64,000 nucleotides of DNA from Mytilinidion resinicola. Its lineage: Eukaryota > Ascomycota > Dothideomycetes > Mytilinidiales > Mytilinidiaceae. The notes below the pieces were generated by a model that was not told where the DNA came from, ran no database searches, and was given only the letters and a program-made list of their open reading frames with translations. Every line of letters starts with the position of its first letter. Position 1 is the first letter of the stretch. Position numbers and translations under genes: made by a program. Of the stretch, positions 53,947 to 64,000 are shown piece by piece. Where the stretch lies: positions 248,132 through 312,131 of the forward strand of contig NW_022985441.1 in NCBI RefSeq assembly GCF_010093595.1. The letters run 5' to 3'.

Positions 53947-56900
53947 ATGGCCGCACGAACCCAGACCGAGTACGCGAAGCCCGGCGACATCCTCCTCGTC
54001 GTCCGTAAGTTGCCCAGACGTCACCCGCCATTGTTGATACACTGTCCCAATATCGCGAGCTGCCTGTTGCGTTATTTACGTCGAGGTCCAATGCTGACGT
54101 AGCTCTCACCCAGACGGGTTCCAAGCGCGCAGTCCAGATGAATTGAGTCTGGCGAAGAACGACCGCATTGAACTCATTGAACGCGACGACGACTTTGGCG
54201 ACGGCTGGTTCTTGGGGAGACACCTGCAGAACGGCGGCAGCGGTCTCTTCCCTGAGGGTAGGCCCTTTTTACTCAGACTCCGCCATCATGTCTCTCGACA
54301 CCAGGCAACCCATCTTGCTAAATCTAACTCTCGGGATAGTCTACACCCGCCCAGCACCTCGCACACCACCCATAGGTGCCTCGCACACACGCCAAACCTC
54401 ACAGCCCTCCCCAGACCCGCAAGCTCCTCCACCACCCCAGGAACTACCTGCAGCAACACCCCCTGCCCTCGAACCCCCTCGAGCTGTTCCCGAGCCCACC
54501 GCCGGCACAGAGTCCGCGCCGGCGGAACTACCGAATACAGAAACCCCACCTCAGGCCACAACAAGCCCCCTGCAGATCCCAACCTCTCCTCCATCTTCCG
54601 CGAAGGCCAATCGTGTCTCGCAACCTTCAGTGAACGCCGCGCGAAGTCTAGGCATGGCATTGACGGGATCATTGGGAGACCAAGGCAGTCCGGTCATGAA
54701 TGAGACCCTGAGCGTCATTGATGAGCACATTACGGACATGCACACGCCCCGGCATAGTCTCGTTGCCAAAGACTTGAGAAGTGGGAATGATTCGGGTAGC
54801 GAGTACAGCAGCCACCATCGTCTGTCCTACATAAACGGCCATGAAACCGACGAAGAAGAGGATCAGAACTTGCATACCGAGGCGGAGGTTAATTCATGGA
54901 CACCTACCCGTGTTGCCGAGTATCTCGAAGATGTTGGCGTTGATAAGAAGCACTGCGAAATATTTCAGAAGGAGGAGATATCTGGCGAGTTGCTATTGGC
55001 TATGGATCAAGCGACCGTCTTTTTGAAGGAATTCGATCTTGGTCCGGTCGGGTCTCGGTTACGGACATGGCTCAAGATCAAGTCGTTGCAGCAGGAGGTC
55101 AAAGCTGCTCGAGAGGGCCAGAGAAGCGTGTCTGAATTTGTTGAAGAGCCTTCCAATGACCTACCTCGAAACCGAAGTACCTCTATGGGCGCCATACTTC
55201 CTCGGATCCCGAATCTGATGGAAGGGTCAGGGTCGAGGACTCCTCCGAAATCAAGGCAAACCCTTCCACGAGCAAATTCATCCATGGGCCATGCTGCTAC
55301 TATCATGGAAGCAACATCTCCTCTGACGAATGTCACGCCGTCTTCTCCTGGTCCTGGGACTCCGACACGCCCATCCGCGGCATCTGTTCGTAGTATGAAC
55401 CACAACCGACGCCACTCTTCCATTGACTACGCAACTCAAGCAGGCCCAGTAGCGTCGGCGCGATCGCCAGTTCAGACTTCGCACAAGAAAACCCCATCCT
55501 TCGACCGAGGTTGGACCATGGGGAGTCCGACTCATCGAAACTCTAACCACGAAATCCAAAGGCCGTCCTCTTCAGCACACATGCATTCCATCAGCACCGA
55601 AGGCGCTGCATTTGATAACGCACAGAAAGAAAATGGTTTCACTACAGCTTCGCCTGCCGATCTCGATCGTGGCTACTTTTCGGGGGGAGAAGTGGACAAC
55701 CGCAAGGCGAGAAACGTGCTGCGGAAGAGAGACAGCCCGGTGCACTCGCGCAATCCTAGCTACAGCACCGAAACAGGACGGCGGTCAGCTTATAATCGGC
55801 GCCACAGTAGAATCGGAAGCACGGAGTCGATGGTGGAGCCTGCTAGTCCGGTTTCGCCAGCTGCGAGAGCCTACTATGGTGCAAGTGCAAAGGCGCATGG
55901 GCAGCGCAGTTCAGGCGGCTTCGACTTCGTCCGCCCACTCAAACCAGGAAGCGACCTACCACCAACGGTCACGAAGCTTGAATATGGAAAATCACCAAGC
56001 ATAGATGCAATCGCATCACCGCACCTTCCAGACAGCGAAGCCTCGTCTTTCGGGCGAGCTTCGCCATCGCCGGCAATACAAACAGAACTAAAAGCAAGCC
56101 ACTCATTTTTCGGCAAGAAGAGTCGTGCTGCGGGCCTTCGAGCCATATCGGACGCAATAACAGGCAGCGAGAAAGCCATGTTCTCATCTAACAGTGCGAA
56201 CTCGTCGTCGCCTATCAAAGAATCGCCGGTGCACTCTCCCACACGTACTGGGTCCACTACACCATCTGGGACCTCTAAGAGCTTTGATTTCGAGCCAGCG
56301 GACACGGGCAAGCAGTCTACGGGTAGCTCCGCCGGAGTGTCGGTGGCGCCCGCCAATAAACGGCGGAAATCGAAGAAGCAAACGAGCGCATACCTGCGAG
56401 GGCGACAACAGATCACACCGCAGGATGCCATGGTCGGCTGCGACTACAGCGGGTGGATGAAGAAGAAGTCATCGAATTTGATGACAACATGGAAACCCCG
56501 CCTTTTTGTCCTCCGAGGCCGTCGCCTATCCTACTTCTACTCGGAGTACGACACAGAAGAAAAGGGCCTAATAGACATATCCTCTCACCGCGTCCTCCCC
56601 GCCAACAACGAGCGAATCGCCAGCCTCCATGCGACCCTAACCCGTGCAACCTCATCTCCTTCCTCGCCACAGAATCCCACCATCCCTACCACCGCATCCA
56701 CCGACGCCGCCTCCGCGAATGCCATCGAAGGCGACATCGCCGGCATGTTCATCTTCAAACTCGTCCCACCCCGTAGTGGCCTCCAGAAGGGCGTCCAGTT
56801 CACGAAGCCAATCGTGCACTATTTCGCCGTCGACAACATCCAGCAAGGGCGCCTCTGGATGGCCGCTCTCATGAAAGCAACCATCGACCGCGATGAGAGC

Positions 56901-57221
56901 GCCACCATCACCAGCACGTACCAGCAGAAAACCATCTCGCTCGAGAAGGCCCGTGCGATGCGGCAGCGGCCGCCAGCGCTGATGGGCGACGATGACGATA
57001 TGCTAGAGGCTGACGACGATGGTGCGAGTAAGCCGAGCAAAGAGGAGAGTTTGGTGGATGAGGTTATCCCCAAGGAGGACGAGAAGAAGGGGCTTGCGAT
57101 CTCAGGGTTGGATGAGGCGAAGGCGTTGTTGGACTATGCGGAGCATGGCGCTGCGGTTGCTTCGCCGGACGATGCCAAGTCGGCTGCGGATACGACATTA
57201 GCGGACGACATTAGCGGATGA
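53947..57221 (+). CDS. Boi1/2 (Pob1)-like SH3-SAM-PH polarity scaffold
   Basis: Scaffold of polarised growth that binds membranes and links Cdc42, formin and exocyst. Exons 53947-54004, 54114-54257 and 54340-57221 (introns 109 and 82 nt) give 1027 residues. An N-terminal SH3 domain (about 12-66: GDILLVVHGFQARSPDELSL, DRIELIERDDDFGDGWFLGR, GGSGLFPE) spans three exons. The SAM domain is at about 250-315 (WTPTRVAEYLEDVGVDKKHC, SGELLLAMDQATVFLKEFDL). Ser/Pro-rich linkers follow. The PH domain is at about 765-915 (DYSGWMKKKSSNLMTTWKPR, LFVLRGRRLSYFYSEYD, IVHYFAVDNIQQGRLWMAAL) with an inserted loop. The C-terminus is acidic. The domain order is that of the Boi/Pob1 family. Start by match to MAARTQTEYAKPGDILLVV. 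Confidence 0.93.
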
Positions 57222-58256
57222 CAAGAGGGTGGTCACAGTGTGAGCGACTCGAAAACGTGTCCAATAAAGGACTGCCTCCGCCCCTCATGATCTCATTTCG
57301 CACGGCGTTCCGGGGACCTACGTCATGTCACAGTCATCACCACTTTAGCGTTCCAGACAGGAGTTTGGACCGGATTTCATCTGTTTTGTCTTCTTTCCAC
57401 TACTACCTCATGCACCTTACCAACCGCCTTCCCATTCGATCTGCACACGAACTCGGTCATAACTCGACAGCCCCATCGCCTACCACGAACGACCGGTAGG
57501 ACTATGGTGGAGCTGGGTGGGCCGGGTTTGGCAGAGAGAATTATATACTTACTTCCACGACGAAATCGCGATGGGAAACGATATACCAGCATACGAGGGG
57601 GGGTGTTTTTGAGAGTCTCTTTTTGGGCGGATGAGGTGATCTTTGGGATGGTTCTGGACTGGGGATGGAATGGGGGGTAGTGGTAGGTAATTAGGGAGGA
57701 GGGGGAAGAGCGGGTTAAGTGTTTAGTGTAATAATGTGAAGTTGTAATTGTGTGTTGAGGGGTCTACATTGCAGTGTGATTGGCGTGAGTTTCTTGATGA
57801 GTTGAAGTGTATATTGGGGTACGGATATTGGTGGGTTGGATTACTCGGACCTTCCCAACCCATTGCTCTCTATGTTCAACACTTTTCCGACCTCAGCTAT
57901 GTTTAGGTAAGAACGGTATCTTAGCACTTTTGGAGAACGTCGAGATACCCGGTGCTTTCTAGGTATATTCAACACTTTTCAACCTTCATCACGCCAAGCA
58001 CTGCTTTTTTTTTTTGGTAAATTTGGTATCTTGGCAATTTGAATAGTAGTTCTCGTAGTCACGGCACCAAATATGATACCATACCTCCCCCTGAAACCAA
58101 GTTCCCATACTCCTCATGAACACGCCTCGTCTTCCCCTGGAACCATTTCCTCATCTCCTTCATAAACACCCGTCATAAAGCCTCGTCTCCCACCAACCTC
58201 CGTCATCCTTCTCCTTAGGTTGGCTTTCACCCCAGCCTCTCGATGATAGAAGAGCT
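57222..58256. other. Convergent intergenic region with short direct repeats
   Basis: About 1 kb. Two partial direct repeats are seen at about 57873-57898 and 57963-57985 (TATRTTCAACACTTTTC), and GGTATCTTRGCA occurs near 57916 and 58025. A poly-T tract lies at 58005-58015. No gene recognised. Confidence 0.45.
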
Positions 58257-59818
58257 CTAATACTTCACCCCCAACTTCCACCCTACCTTGCCCCCCCTGG
58301 CCCAAACAAACATCCCCAAGCTCGCCGTATAGCACAGCCCCGTCCACACCACGACGCCCCAATACCTGCCCGCCGTCGCCTGCAAAATCGCGCCCGCGAT
58401 CGGAATCCCCGTCAGCGTGCCGAAGCTCACCACCGTGTAGCACGTTGCATAGTACCGCCCGTACTCGCTCGTATCGCACAGCTGCCCGACGCACACGGGC
58501 GTCAGGCTGATGTTCGACCCGCTCGCGAACCCAAACAGCAGCGCGTACGCGACCGCCAGTGCCTTGATGGTCGCGCGCGCGGCCGGCGTGGCGGGCTCTA
58601 GGATGGCGGCCGGCAGCCACAGCGTCAGCGTGGTCGCCGCGCAGAAGGCGAGCATGGCGACCATGCTGTTAAACCGGCCGAGCTTATCCGCGAGGTACCC
58701 CGGGACAGCGCGGCCGAGGGAGCTGCCGGCGTTGAAGATGGCGATGAGCTGGTAGGCGAAGGTCGGGTCGAAGGCGCCCGAGGCTAACGCGAAGGTGGTC
58801 AGGTAGGTGATGGGCACGAAGAGGCCCCATTCCATGAAGAAAACGCCGGCCGTGGCGAAGGCGAAACTGCGGTCGCGGAAGATGCGCAGGTCCATGCTAA
58901 CGCTCTGCCCAGGCTTCGGGGGTAGCCGCGAGCGGATGAGGAGCTGGGCCGTCGTGCAGAGCAGGATGAAGATAAAGCCCATGATGCGCGTCGACCAGGC
59001 GAAGCCGACGCGCGGGAAGAGGCGTTGCAGCATTAGGGGGAAGATAACGCCGCCAACAGAACCGCCCGCGGCAGCAATGCCCGTGGCGGAGCCGCGTTTG
59101 AGCAGGAAGAAGTGGCCTATGGCGGACACGGCGGGGGTGAAGAGGAGGGAGGTCCCGATGCCGCCCAGGACGCCGAAGCATAGCATGAATTGGTAGTACT
59201 GCGTGCATAGGCCAAGGAGAAGCATCGAGGCGCACAGCATGATGCCGCCGCTGGCGATGAGAGCTTTGGGCCCTTTGGCGTCGAAGATTGGTCCTATTTG
59301 GATGCCGCAGAAGAAGGAAAGGAAGACATATACGCTGAAGATCCAGCCGATGGTGCTTTCATCGAGTTCTTTGAGCTGATTCTCGCTGAGGTAGGCTTGG
59401 AAGGTTCCGATGGTGTTCCTGGGACCTTGTTAGCAAGTGCCGTTGGATAGGAGAGGAAAAGGAGAGAGACCTACATCAGGCCAAAGCAGGCAAGCATAGC
59501 ACTGAAGCTTCCGAAGCAGACAAGCCATCCGGCTAGACCGCCCTCTGGGTACGTTACTTCATCTTGACCGATTGTAGACTGTGCCTCTAACACAGGCGCA
59601 TCCTTCTTTTCATTTTCCCATGAGTATGGCGGGGAGGTATCTCCAAGAGCGGGGTGTGCAGGGCATTCTGTTACCGACGCCGAGTCTTCAGGATTAGGGA
59701 AGCGGGGGATATGATAATCCACTGTAGGCAATTTGTACAGTTGCGGGCGTTGCGACTCGAAGTCTGGTCCTGGCTTGCTGCCGTTGTAGTCTTGTGTCAT
59801 CCGCTGCTGGAAATGCAC
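58257..59818 (-). CDS. MFS transporter, monocarboxylate/Mch type
   Basis: Twelve-helix major facilitator superfamily transporter like fungal Mch (monocarboxylate or riboflavin) proteins. Exons 59475-59818 and 58257-59418 (intron 56 nt) give 501 residues. A hydrophilic 90-residue N-terminus leads to TM1 (EGGLAGWLVCFGSFSAMLA, then CFGLM joined to NTIGTFQAYLSENQ). Later segments include STIGWIFSVYVFLSFFCGIQ, KGPKALIASGGIMLCASMLL, GLLGGIGTSLLF-type TM4, and GSATGIAAAGGSVGGVIFPL, a family-typical glycine motif. The second half shows GAFDPTFAYQLIAIFNAGS and GRYYATCYTVVSFGTLTGIP. The substrate cannot be read from the sequence. Either the ATG at 59818 or at 59800 could be the start. Confidence 0.9.
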
Positions 59819-60687
59819 TGGAAGTGGAGAAGTGGGCGACGATTATGTTATATTTGACTTAACGAGAGAGATGGTGACGGATTTTCTGATTGATAGAGAA
59901 CTCTTCAAGACGAATCAAATTCTGCCTACGCCCCCAATTCGCGTACTGTTCTGAATCCTATTCAATTATGCCATGAATATAAAGAGAAAATTAATGTGGG
60001 CGTAGGCGGGGTATAAATAACCTCCAGGGCTCCCCGCCATGACTGGGTCTAGTAGCTGAATGCGGTTTAATAGGTTTTTTACGTCACGCTTCTGTTGAGT
60101 TTGCTTGCCGAAGTTCCGTAGCGGCCACCACCGTGGCGCTTTCAACGCTGAAACATATGGCTGCCGCCCAAATTTTCCTTTTCTTCGTGCCGTCTAGGGC
60201 AAGCGGTGTGACTAAATAGAGGAGATTGGCATTAAAACCTTGCATATGGCGTCTTTGAAGCTTTTATTGGTAAGTTAAAGATGTCATCTCGGTCGCGCCC
60301 TACGCGCCCTTCGCTCTTTCTAACGTCCGAAACGCGGAGAAGAAACTTCATCCGCATTCTTAGCTTGATGATGACGTGTAACTCGGAAAAGCGTTGCTTT
60401 TTTGGCAGACGAAATGGCCGAAACGATGCTTTGTGGAAGACTCGAGGTTGAATTTGAGCTTGCTCGACGGTCCGTGCTGCAGTCACGTCAAAGTCACGTG
60501 AATGAACAGCAAGATAGTTAGAGCGTACACAGGATGCGAAACACGTCGGTAGGTTAAGTAATATTACGTCCAGTTGATCTATTTCTTACACTACAAAGTC
60601 CCTTTCTGTTCCTCCATCTACTCAGCCCGTTCGCCTAAGTACATATTCAAGGGGCAGCGCTCAGTTGATCAGGAGGACTGTCAGAGT
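59819..60687. other. Intergenic region
   Basis: Promoter of the MFS gene and 3' flank of the APH-like pseudogene. A CACGTG-type core within AGTCACGTGAATG occurs near 60491-60503. Nothing else recognised. Confidence 0.4.
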
Positions 60688-62070
60688 CTACTTCAAGAGG
60701 AGGCTATCAGGATCCAAGAGGGTTTCGAGGCGAGATGTAATGGACTCCGAGTGCTCTCTCCAATCACCTTCTTCGAGCCATACGATAGCCTCGTCAGTGG
60801 ACATGGGAGCTAATAGCATCGGCATGGCCTTCATAACCCAATGCACAGGATGTCCATCCTTGCCAAAGGTTCCTGCATCGAGAGCTGCATAAATCGCACT
60901 CTTTGCGGTGTACCTACAGTCACCTTCTCCATCCATAGCTTTCGTCAGGTACCTTGTGTAGTCCTGCCGATAGGCCTTTAAAACGGCAGGGGAAATGTCG
61001 CTCTCATCCTTTCTCCAATCAGCTTGAAGCCACGTAGGAAAAGAGGCGAAGCCGATGCAGCGGGGTACGGTCTGCACCCAATCCCAATCAATGATCGCCT
61101 TTACCTTACAAGTCTCGGGATCGCACAGAATGTTGAGCCTGTGCAAGTCTGGATGATGAAGGACGAAAGGCTTCTCATAATCTTCCGTGAAAGGTTTGCA
61201 ATCCAAGGCTACTTGTATGATTCTGGATACCCCTTGGACAATAACCTCGTCAGCTTCCCATCGCTTGAATCTTTCATCAAAACCCTTGTCAAGGTATTCG
61301 AATGTGGAGCGGGAGGGCGTGATGGTTACAATCTCTCGCACAAGCTCACCTGATGCCTTATCAATCTTGCCGTCGGAGAGAAACACGGGACCAATCTTCG
61401 GAGTGTCTGAATCGTCGTCAAACTCTAGGCGGCCCGCCATGTCAAACTCAGGATGGCGCAGTTCCGACATGCCCTCCGCTAATGACTGTAACAGGATTTG
61501 CCGACGCTGCTCATACTTTTCAAGACCACGAGCAGTTCGACCAAGAAGGTCAGACTCACCCCAGATGGACTTTGCTGGCACTCCTTCTACGAACTCTATA
61601 ACAATATAAGGAGCCCCTATTTCATTACCAAGCGTTGCGGAATAGCGATACACCTCCGGTATTGGAACCATCGTGTGTTTCTTGATGTAACGCATTGTCA
61701 GTGCCTCCGAGCAAAGGTTTCGTTCGTCTTCTGGCCGCCATCGCCCCTCCTGGCCCATTCCTGGGACCTTGATCACGATTTGGAAGCCCGTGGTAAAACG
61801 GACGACGTAGACCGTGTTGTATCCACCCCTTAGCTTGCTCACAACACGGGCGCTCACTTCGATGGGCTAGCCCTCTGGGTAGATGCTAGCCAAAGCAAGC
61901 TTTGTCAGAGCTTTGCTGTAGATGTTGCTTGTGGTTCCCCAGAAGATTTCCTCGCTGTCAAACGAAGAAGTGCTCTCGGAAACATCTGATATCTCCATGT
62001 GGGGCGTAGGGATAGTGCCTTTTGTTTGCGACTTCTTGAAGATTCTCTGCTTGGGTTTCTTGAAGAACAT
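60688..62070 (-). pseudogene. APH-fold phosphotransferase-like gene with an in-frame TAG
   Basis: Aminoglycoside phosphotransferase/choline kinase-like fold. Family members in fungi are numerous and mostly uncharacterised. The frame is open from an ATG at 62070 (MFFKKPKQRIFKK) to the TAG at 61867-61869, then continues in the same frame for 389 codons to 60688. The stop lies in SIYPEG-stop-PIEVSARVVSKL, inside the expected N-lobe; a CAG-to-TAG transition would explain it. Downstream the active site is intact: RGGYNTVYVVRF loop, VIKVPG, APYIVIEFVEGVP, catalytic HHPDLHRLNILCDPE and metal-binding KVKAIIDWDW. A splice using a weak GTTTCC donor and the CTAG ending at 61867 would keep frame but delete family-like sequence, so a nonsense mutation is more likely; a truncated protein from a later start is possible. 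Confidence 0.75.
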
Positions 62071-62437
62071 CTGAATGGAACTTTCCTGAAAGCTTTGAGT
62101 TGACTTTATGGCTTTCAGTGTGATGGTACGTTTTGGAGAGCGAAGAATTGGTAGGAGATGAGTATGTTGCTTTTGGTTTAAATGCTTCAGTTACATTGTG
62201 CGAGTTGGCGATAGTACAGCGAGATGCGCTCTATACATTGTTCAAACGGAGCGAAGGCTCATTGTTGCTAACAATACATTGTATACACAAAGCTTTAGCA
62301 ATTTGTTTGCTGTTACTATGGTACGCAAACTGCCGCGAAGAACGGGCCATCGTTTCAATCAAGCCTTAGAAATTCAATGAGTTCTGGACTATTATTGCGC
62401 CTCTGTACCCTCGTCCGAGCTACCTTCATCCGGGGTG
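62071..62437. other. Intergenic region
   Basis: AT-rich spacer between the two APH-like pseudogenes; nothing recognised. Confidence 0.4.
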
Positions 62438-64000
62438 TTAGCAGCCAAAAACTTCGAAAGGCACTCCCCCAATAGTGCTCTCCCTCGCGCCAATTTCATC
62501 TCCGATCGACATCGTATATTCGCGCCTTGACTGCGTGGTAGTAAAATCTAATAGATGGCCCTCCCCAATCATTGCCGCCTCGAAAGCAGTATATATGGCG
62601 CTCTTGGCCGTGTACACGCAGTCCTCATCTGTGTCCCCGCTCATCGCGCTGGTCATGCATCCTACATAATACTCCCGGTAATGCTCTAATTCTTCGATCG
62701 AGTGTTCCCACTCATCCGGCATGAAGTATCCTGGCAACAAAGCACACTCGGTCCACCAAGGATACGCTCGGACCCTTTATACTTTGGACAGCCAAGTCAG
62801 GCAAGTCTTGACTATGCGGACAAAAAGTGTCGAGTCCAGAGGCCAAGAGAAATTTACACTTGGGCCACCTATAAAAGACACACTCGGGCCACCTAAAAAA
62901 CACTCAGGCCACCCAAAAAAACGCTTGGACTCTTTATGCTTCGGACAGCAGGCAACCGTATACCTTAAGACATCGACGATTCCTATTCCTAAGTCATTAT
63001 CTCTCATTACTTTTTACCGCAGCTTGAGAAAGTGAAAGCGTTGGGCGCTGAAACTGATAATGGGGAATTCCGACAGCAAGCCCTCCGAAGGACAGGAACG
63101 ACAGCCCAAGCCATACGGCGTGTCTTCCAGTCTTCTCGAACCCAAATCGGAACTGAAGCGTACCTGATAGGACGAGGATCGATTTTCACCCGTCCTAATC
63201 GATGATTCCTGTGACTTCCCCGGTCTTCGGGTCGCAGATGATGTTCTGCAAGTTGAACTCAGGGTGTTGTAAAACGAAGGTCTCTTCGGTGGTCTCCGGT
63301 TTGGATGATCGGGCTAATGGTTCGCATTCCAGCGCTTTGAGTGTGACTTTCAAGGCACCCTTCATTTCGACGTCTAGGTCGTCGCCCCATTTCTTAACAA
63401 GCACCGGTCGAAAATATGCATGGGCGGAGAGCCTAGCAGGAAATGTTACGATCTTGCGGGCGATACTAATATCGTCTATATGGTCATTGATATCGGACGG
63501 ATCTTGCCAAGTGTGGATAGAACCTATCTTCGGCTTGTCCAAGTTATCGTCGGTTTCGAAGTAGAATGTGCCCGTCTTGCGGCACTGCATGCTTCGCAGC
63601 CTAGCCATAGAATATGCCAACGATTCGAGCAAGTTATACCCATTCTGGGCGACGTTTTGCTCATCTATATCCTCGGTGGATGCGCCACGCCAGATATCGC
63701 AAGTAGGTACGCCTTCCATTACTTCCATGACGATGTACGACGCACCGATTTCGTTGTTGAGATTCGTCGAGTAGGCGTAAACTTCTGGAAGCAGGAATCC
63801 TGAACAACGCTCTCTGAAGGACCGCATCGTCGTTGCCTCCGAATGGAGGTTGTAGGCGTCTTCCGGAGTCCAGCGCTCTATATAGCCCACTTCCGGCACC
63901 TTGATTGCGATCTTATCACCTGTAATCAGCTGTAGGAAATAGACAGTGCTGTAGGATCCCTGCTTCTTGTCTCCTACCCAAATCCCTACTCCTCCTAATT
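62438..64000 (-). pseudogene. Second APH-like gene, multiply broken, runs off the window
   Basis: Same family and strand as the preceding pseudogene. From the right edge inward: GSYSTVYFLQLITGDKIAIK (63930-63985 region), then PEVGYIERWTPEDAYNLHSE, IGASYIVMEVMEGVPTCDIW, and the catalytic loop HPEFNLQNIICDPKTGEVTGIID, where the usual catalytic Asp of HxDxxxxN is Glu. A TAG at 63195-63197 replaces the Trp expected in IIDWDG. The conserved VKIDPRPIRYASVPIWVRED segment then appears in another frame (63007-63189). The last part (62438-62740: EEYREYY-like, then DEDCVYTAKSAIYTAFEAA) is separated by repeat-bearing DNA at 62744-62948. At least one nonsense codon, one frameshift, one insertion and an active-site change mark it as dead. 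Confidence 0.85.
62744..62948. repeat. Short repeat-bearing insertion flanked by ~48-bp direct repeats
   Basis: A compound unit at 62744-62791 and again at 62900-62948 begins ACACTCRG and ends CTTTATRCTTYGGACAGC (R/Y mark the differences). Between them 20-24-bp units with core ACACTYGGGCCACCTA start at 62856 and 62880. It lies inside the decayed APH-like gene where the family sequence is interrupted. It resembles a small non-autonomous insertion or minisatellite; the element family is unknown. Confidence 0.7.

Noticed and set aside
52868..54102. Long plus-strand ORFs running into the Boi-like gene
   Set aside because: They cross the GC-rich divergent promoter and do not splice into the SH3 domain except from the ATG at 53947, where the family N-terminus begins.
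1..64000. tRNA, 5S rRNA or CRISPR elements
   Set aside because: I looked for A/B-box pairs with a closing acceptor stem and for regularly spaced repeats and found none convincing by eye; a covariance-model scan would settle the RNA genes. CRISPR arrays are not expected in a fungal nucleus.

Overview
This 64 kb window is nuclear DNA of a filamentous ascomycete (Pezizomycotina; I cannot place it more finely with confidence). The grounds are short GT-AG introns (mostly 47-75 nt, often with a CTAAC/CTGAC branch motif), dense genes on both strands, a TEA-domain AbaA-type conidiation regulator, a HET-domain gene, a UstYa-type DUF3328 gene, and orthologues of fungal housekeeping genes. Exon structures below were read by hand from splice motifs and reading-frame continuity; every multi-exon total divides exactly into codons.

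Left accessory island (1-6500). The 3' part of a DHCR24-like FAD protein is followed by a UstYa/DUF3328 gene on the minus strand. Divergent from that, 0.8 kb away, lies a short secreted repeat precursor that standard ORF calling would miss. It carries three exact copies of a 13-residue peptide ending in Gly-Leu-Trp-Trp, each followed by Lys-Arg and separated by X-Ala/X-Pro dipeptide spacers. A UstYa-family protein next to a Kex2-processed repeat precursor is the core of a dikaritin-type RiPP locus, and this core peptide matches none I know. It is the most interesting system in the window. A decayed HET (heterokaryon incompatibility) gene follows.

Core block (6500-60000). In order: THG1 tRNA-His guanylyltransferase, lipin/PAH1, an FN3 coiled-coil protein, two hypothetical proteins, a CRH-type GH16 cell-wall transglycosylase, a conserved fungal protein, a large Gln/Pro-rich protein, a protein with dsRBD-like repeats, AbaA, MRD1 (with a possible C/D-box snoRNA in an intron), LC8 dynein light chain, a zinc-ribbon protein, RNA polymerase III subunit RPC34/RPC6, a UbiA prenyltransferase, a glycine-zipper protein, a lipocalin-like protein, a MIZ/SP-RING protein, a Boi/Pob1-like SH3-SAM-PH polarity protein and an MFS transporter. 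Several are ribosome, tRNA or Pol III functions (MRD1, RPC34, THG1); others act in cell-wall synthesis, polarity and development (CRH, Boi, AbaA).

Right accessory end (60000-64000). Two aminoglycoside-phosphotransferase-fold (APH-like) genes lie in tandem on the minus strand. Both are broken by TAG codons at conserved positions, and the second also by a frameshift and a roughly 200-bp repeat-bearing insertion. Nonsense codons and frameshifts are confined to the two accessory ends.
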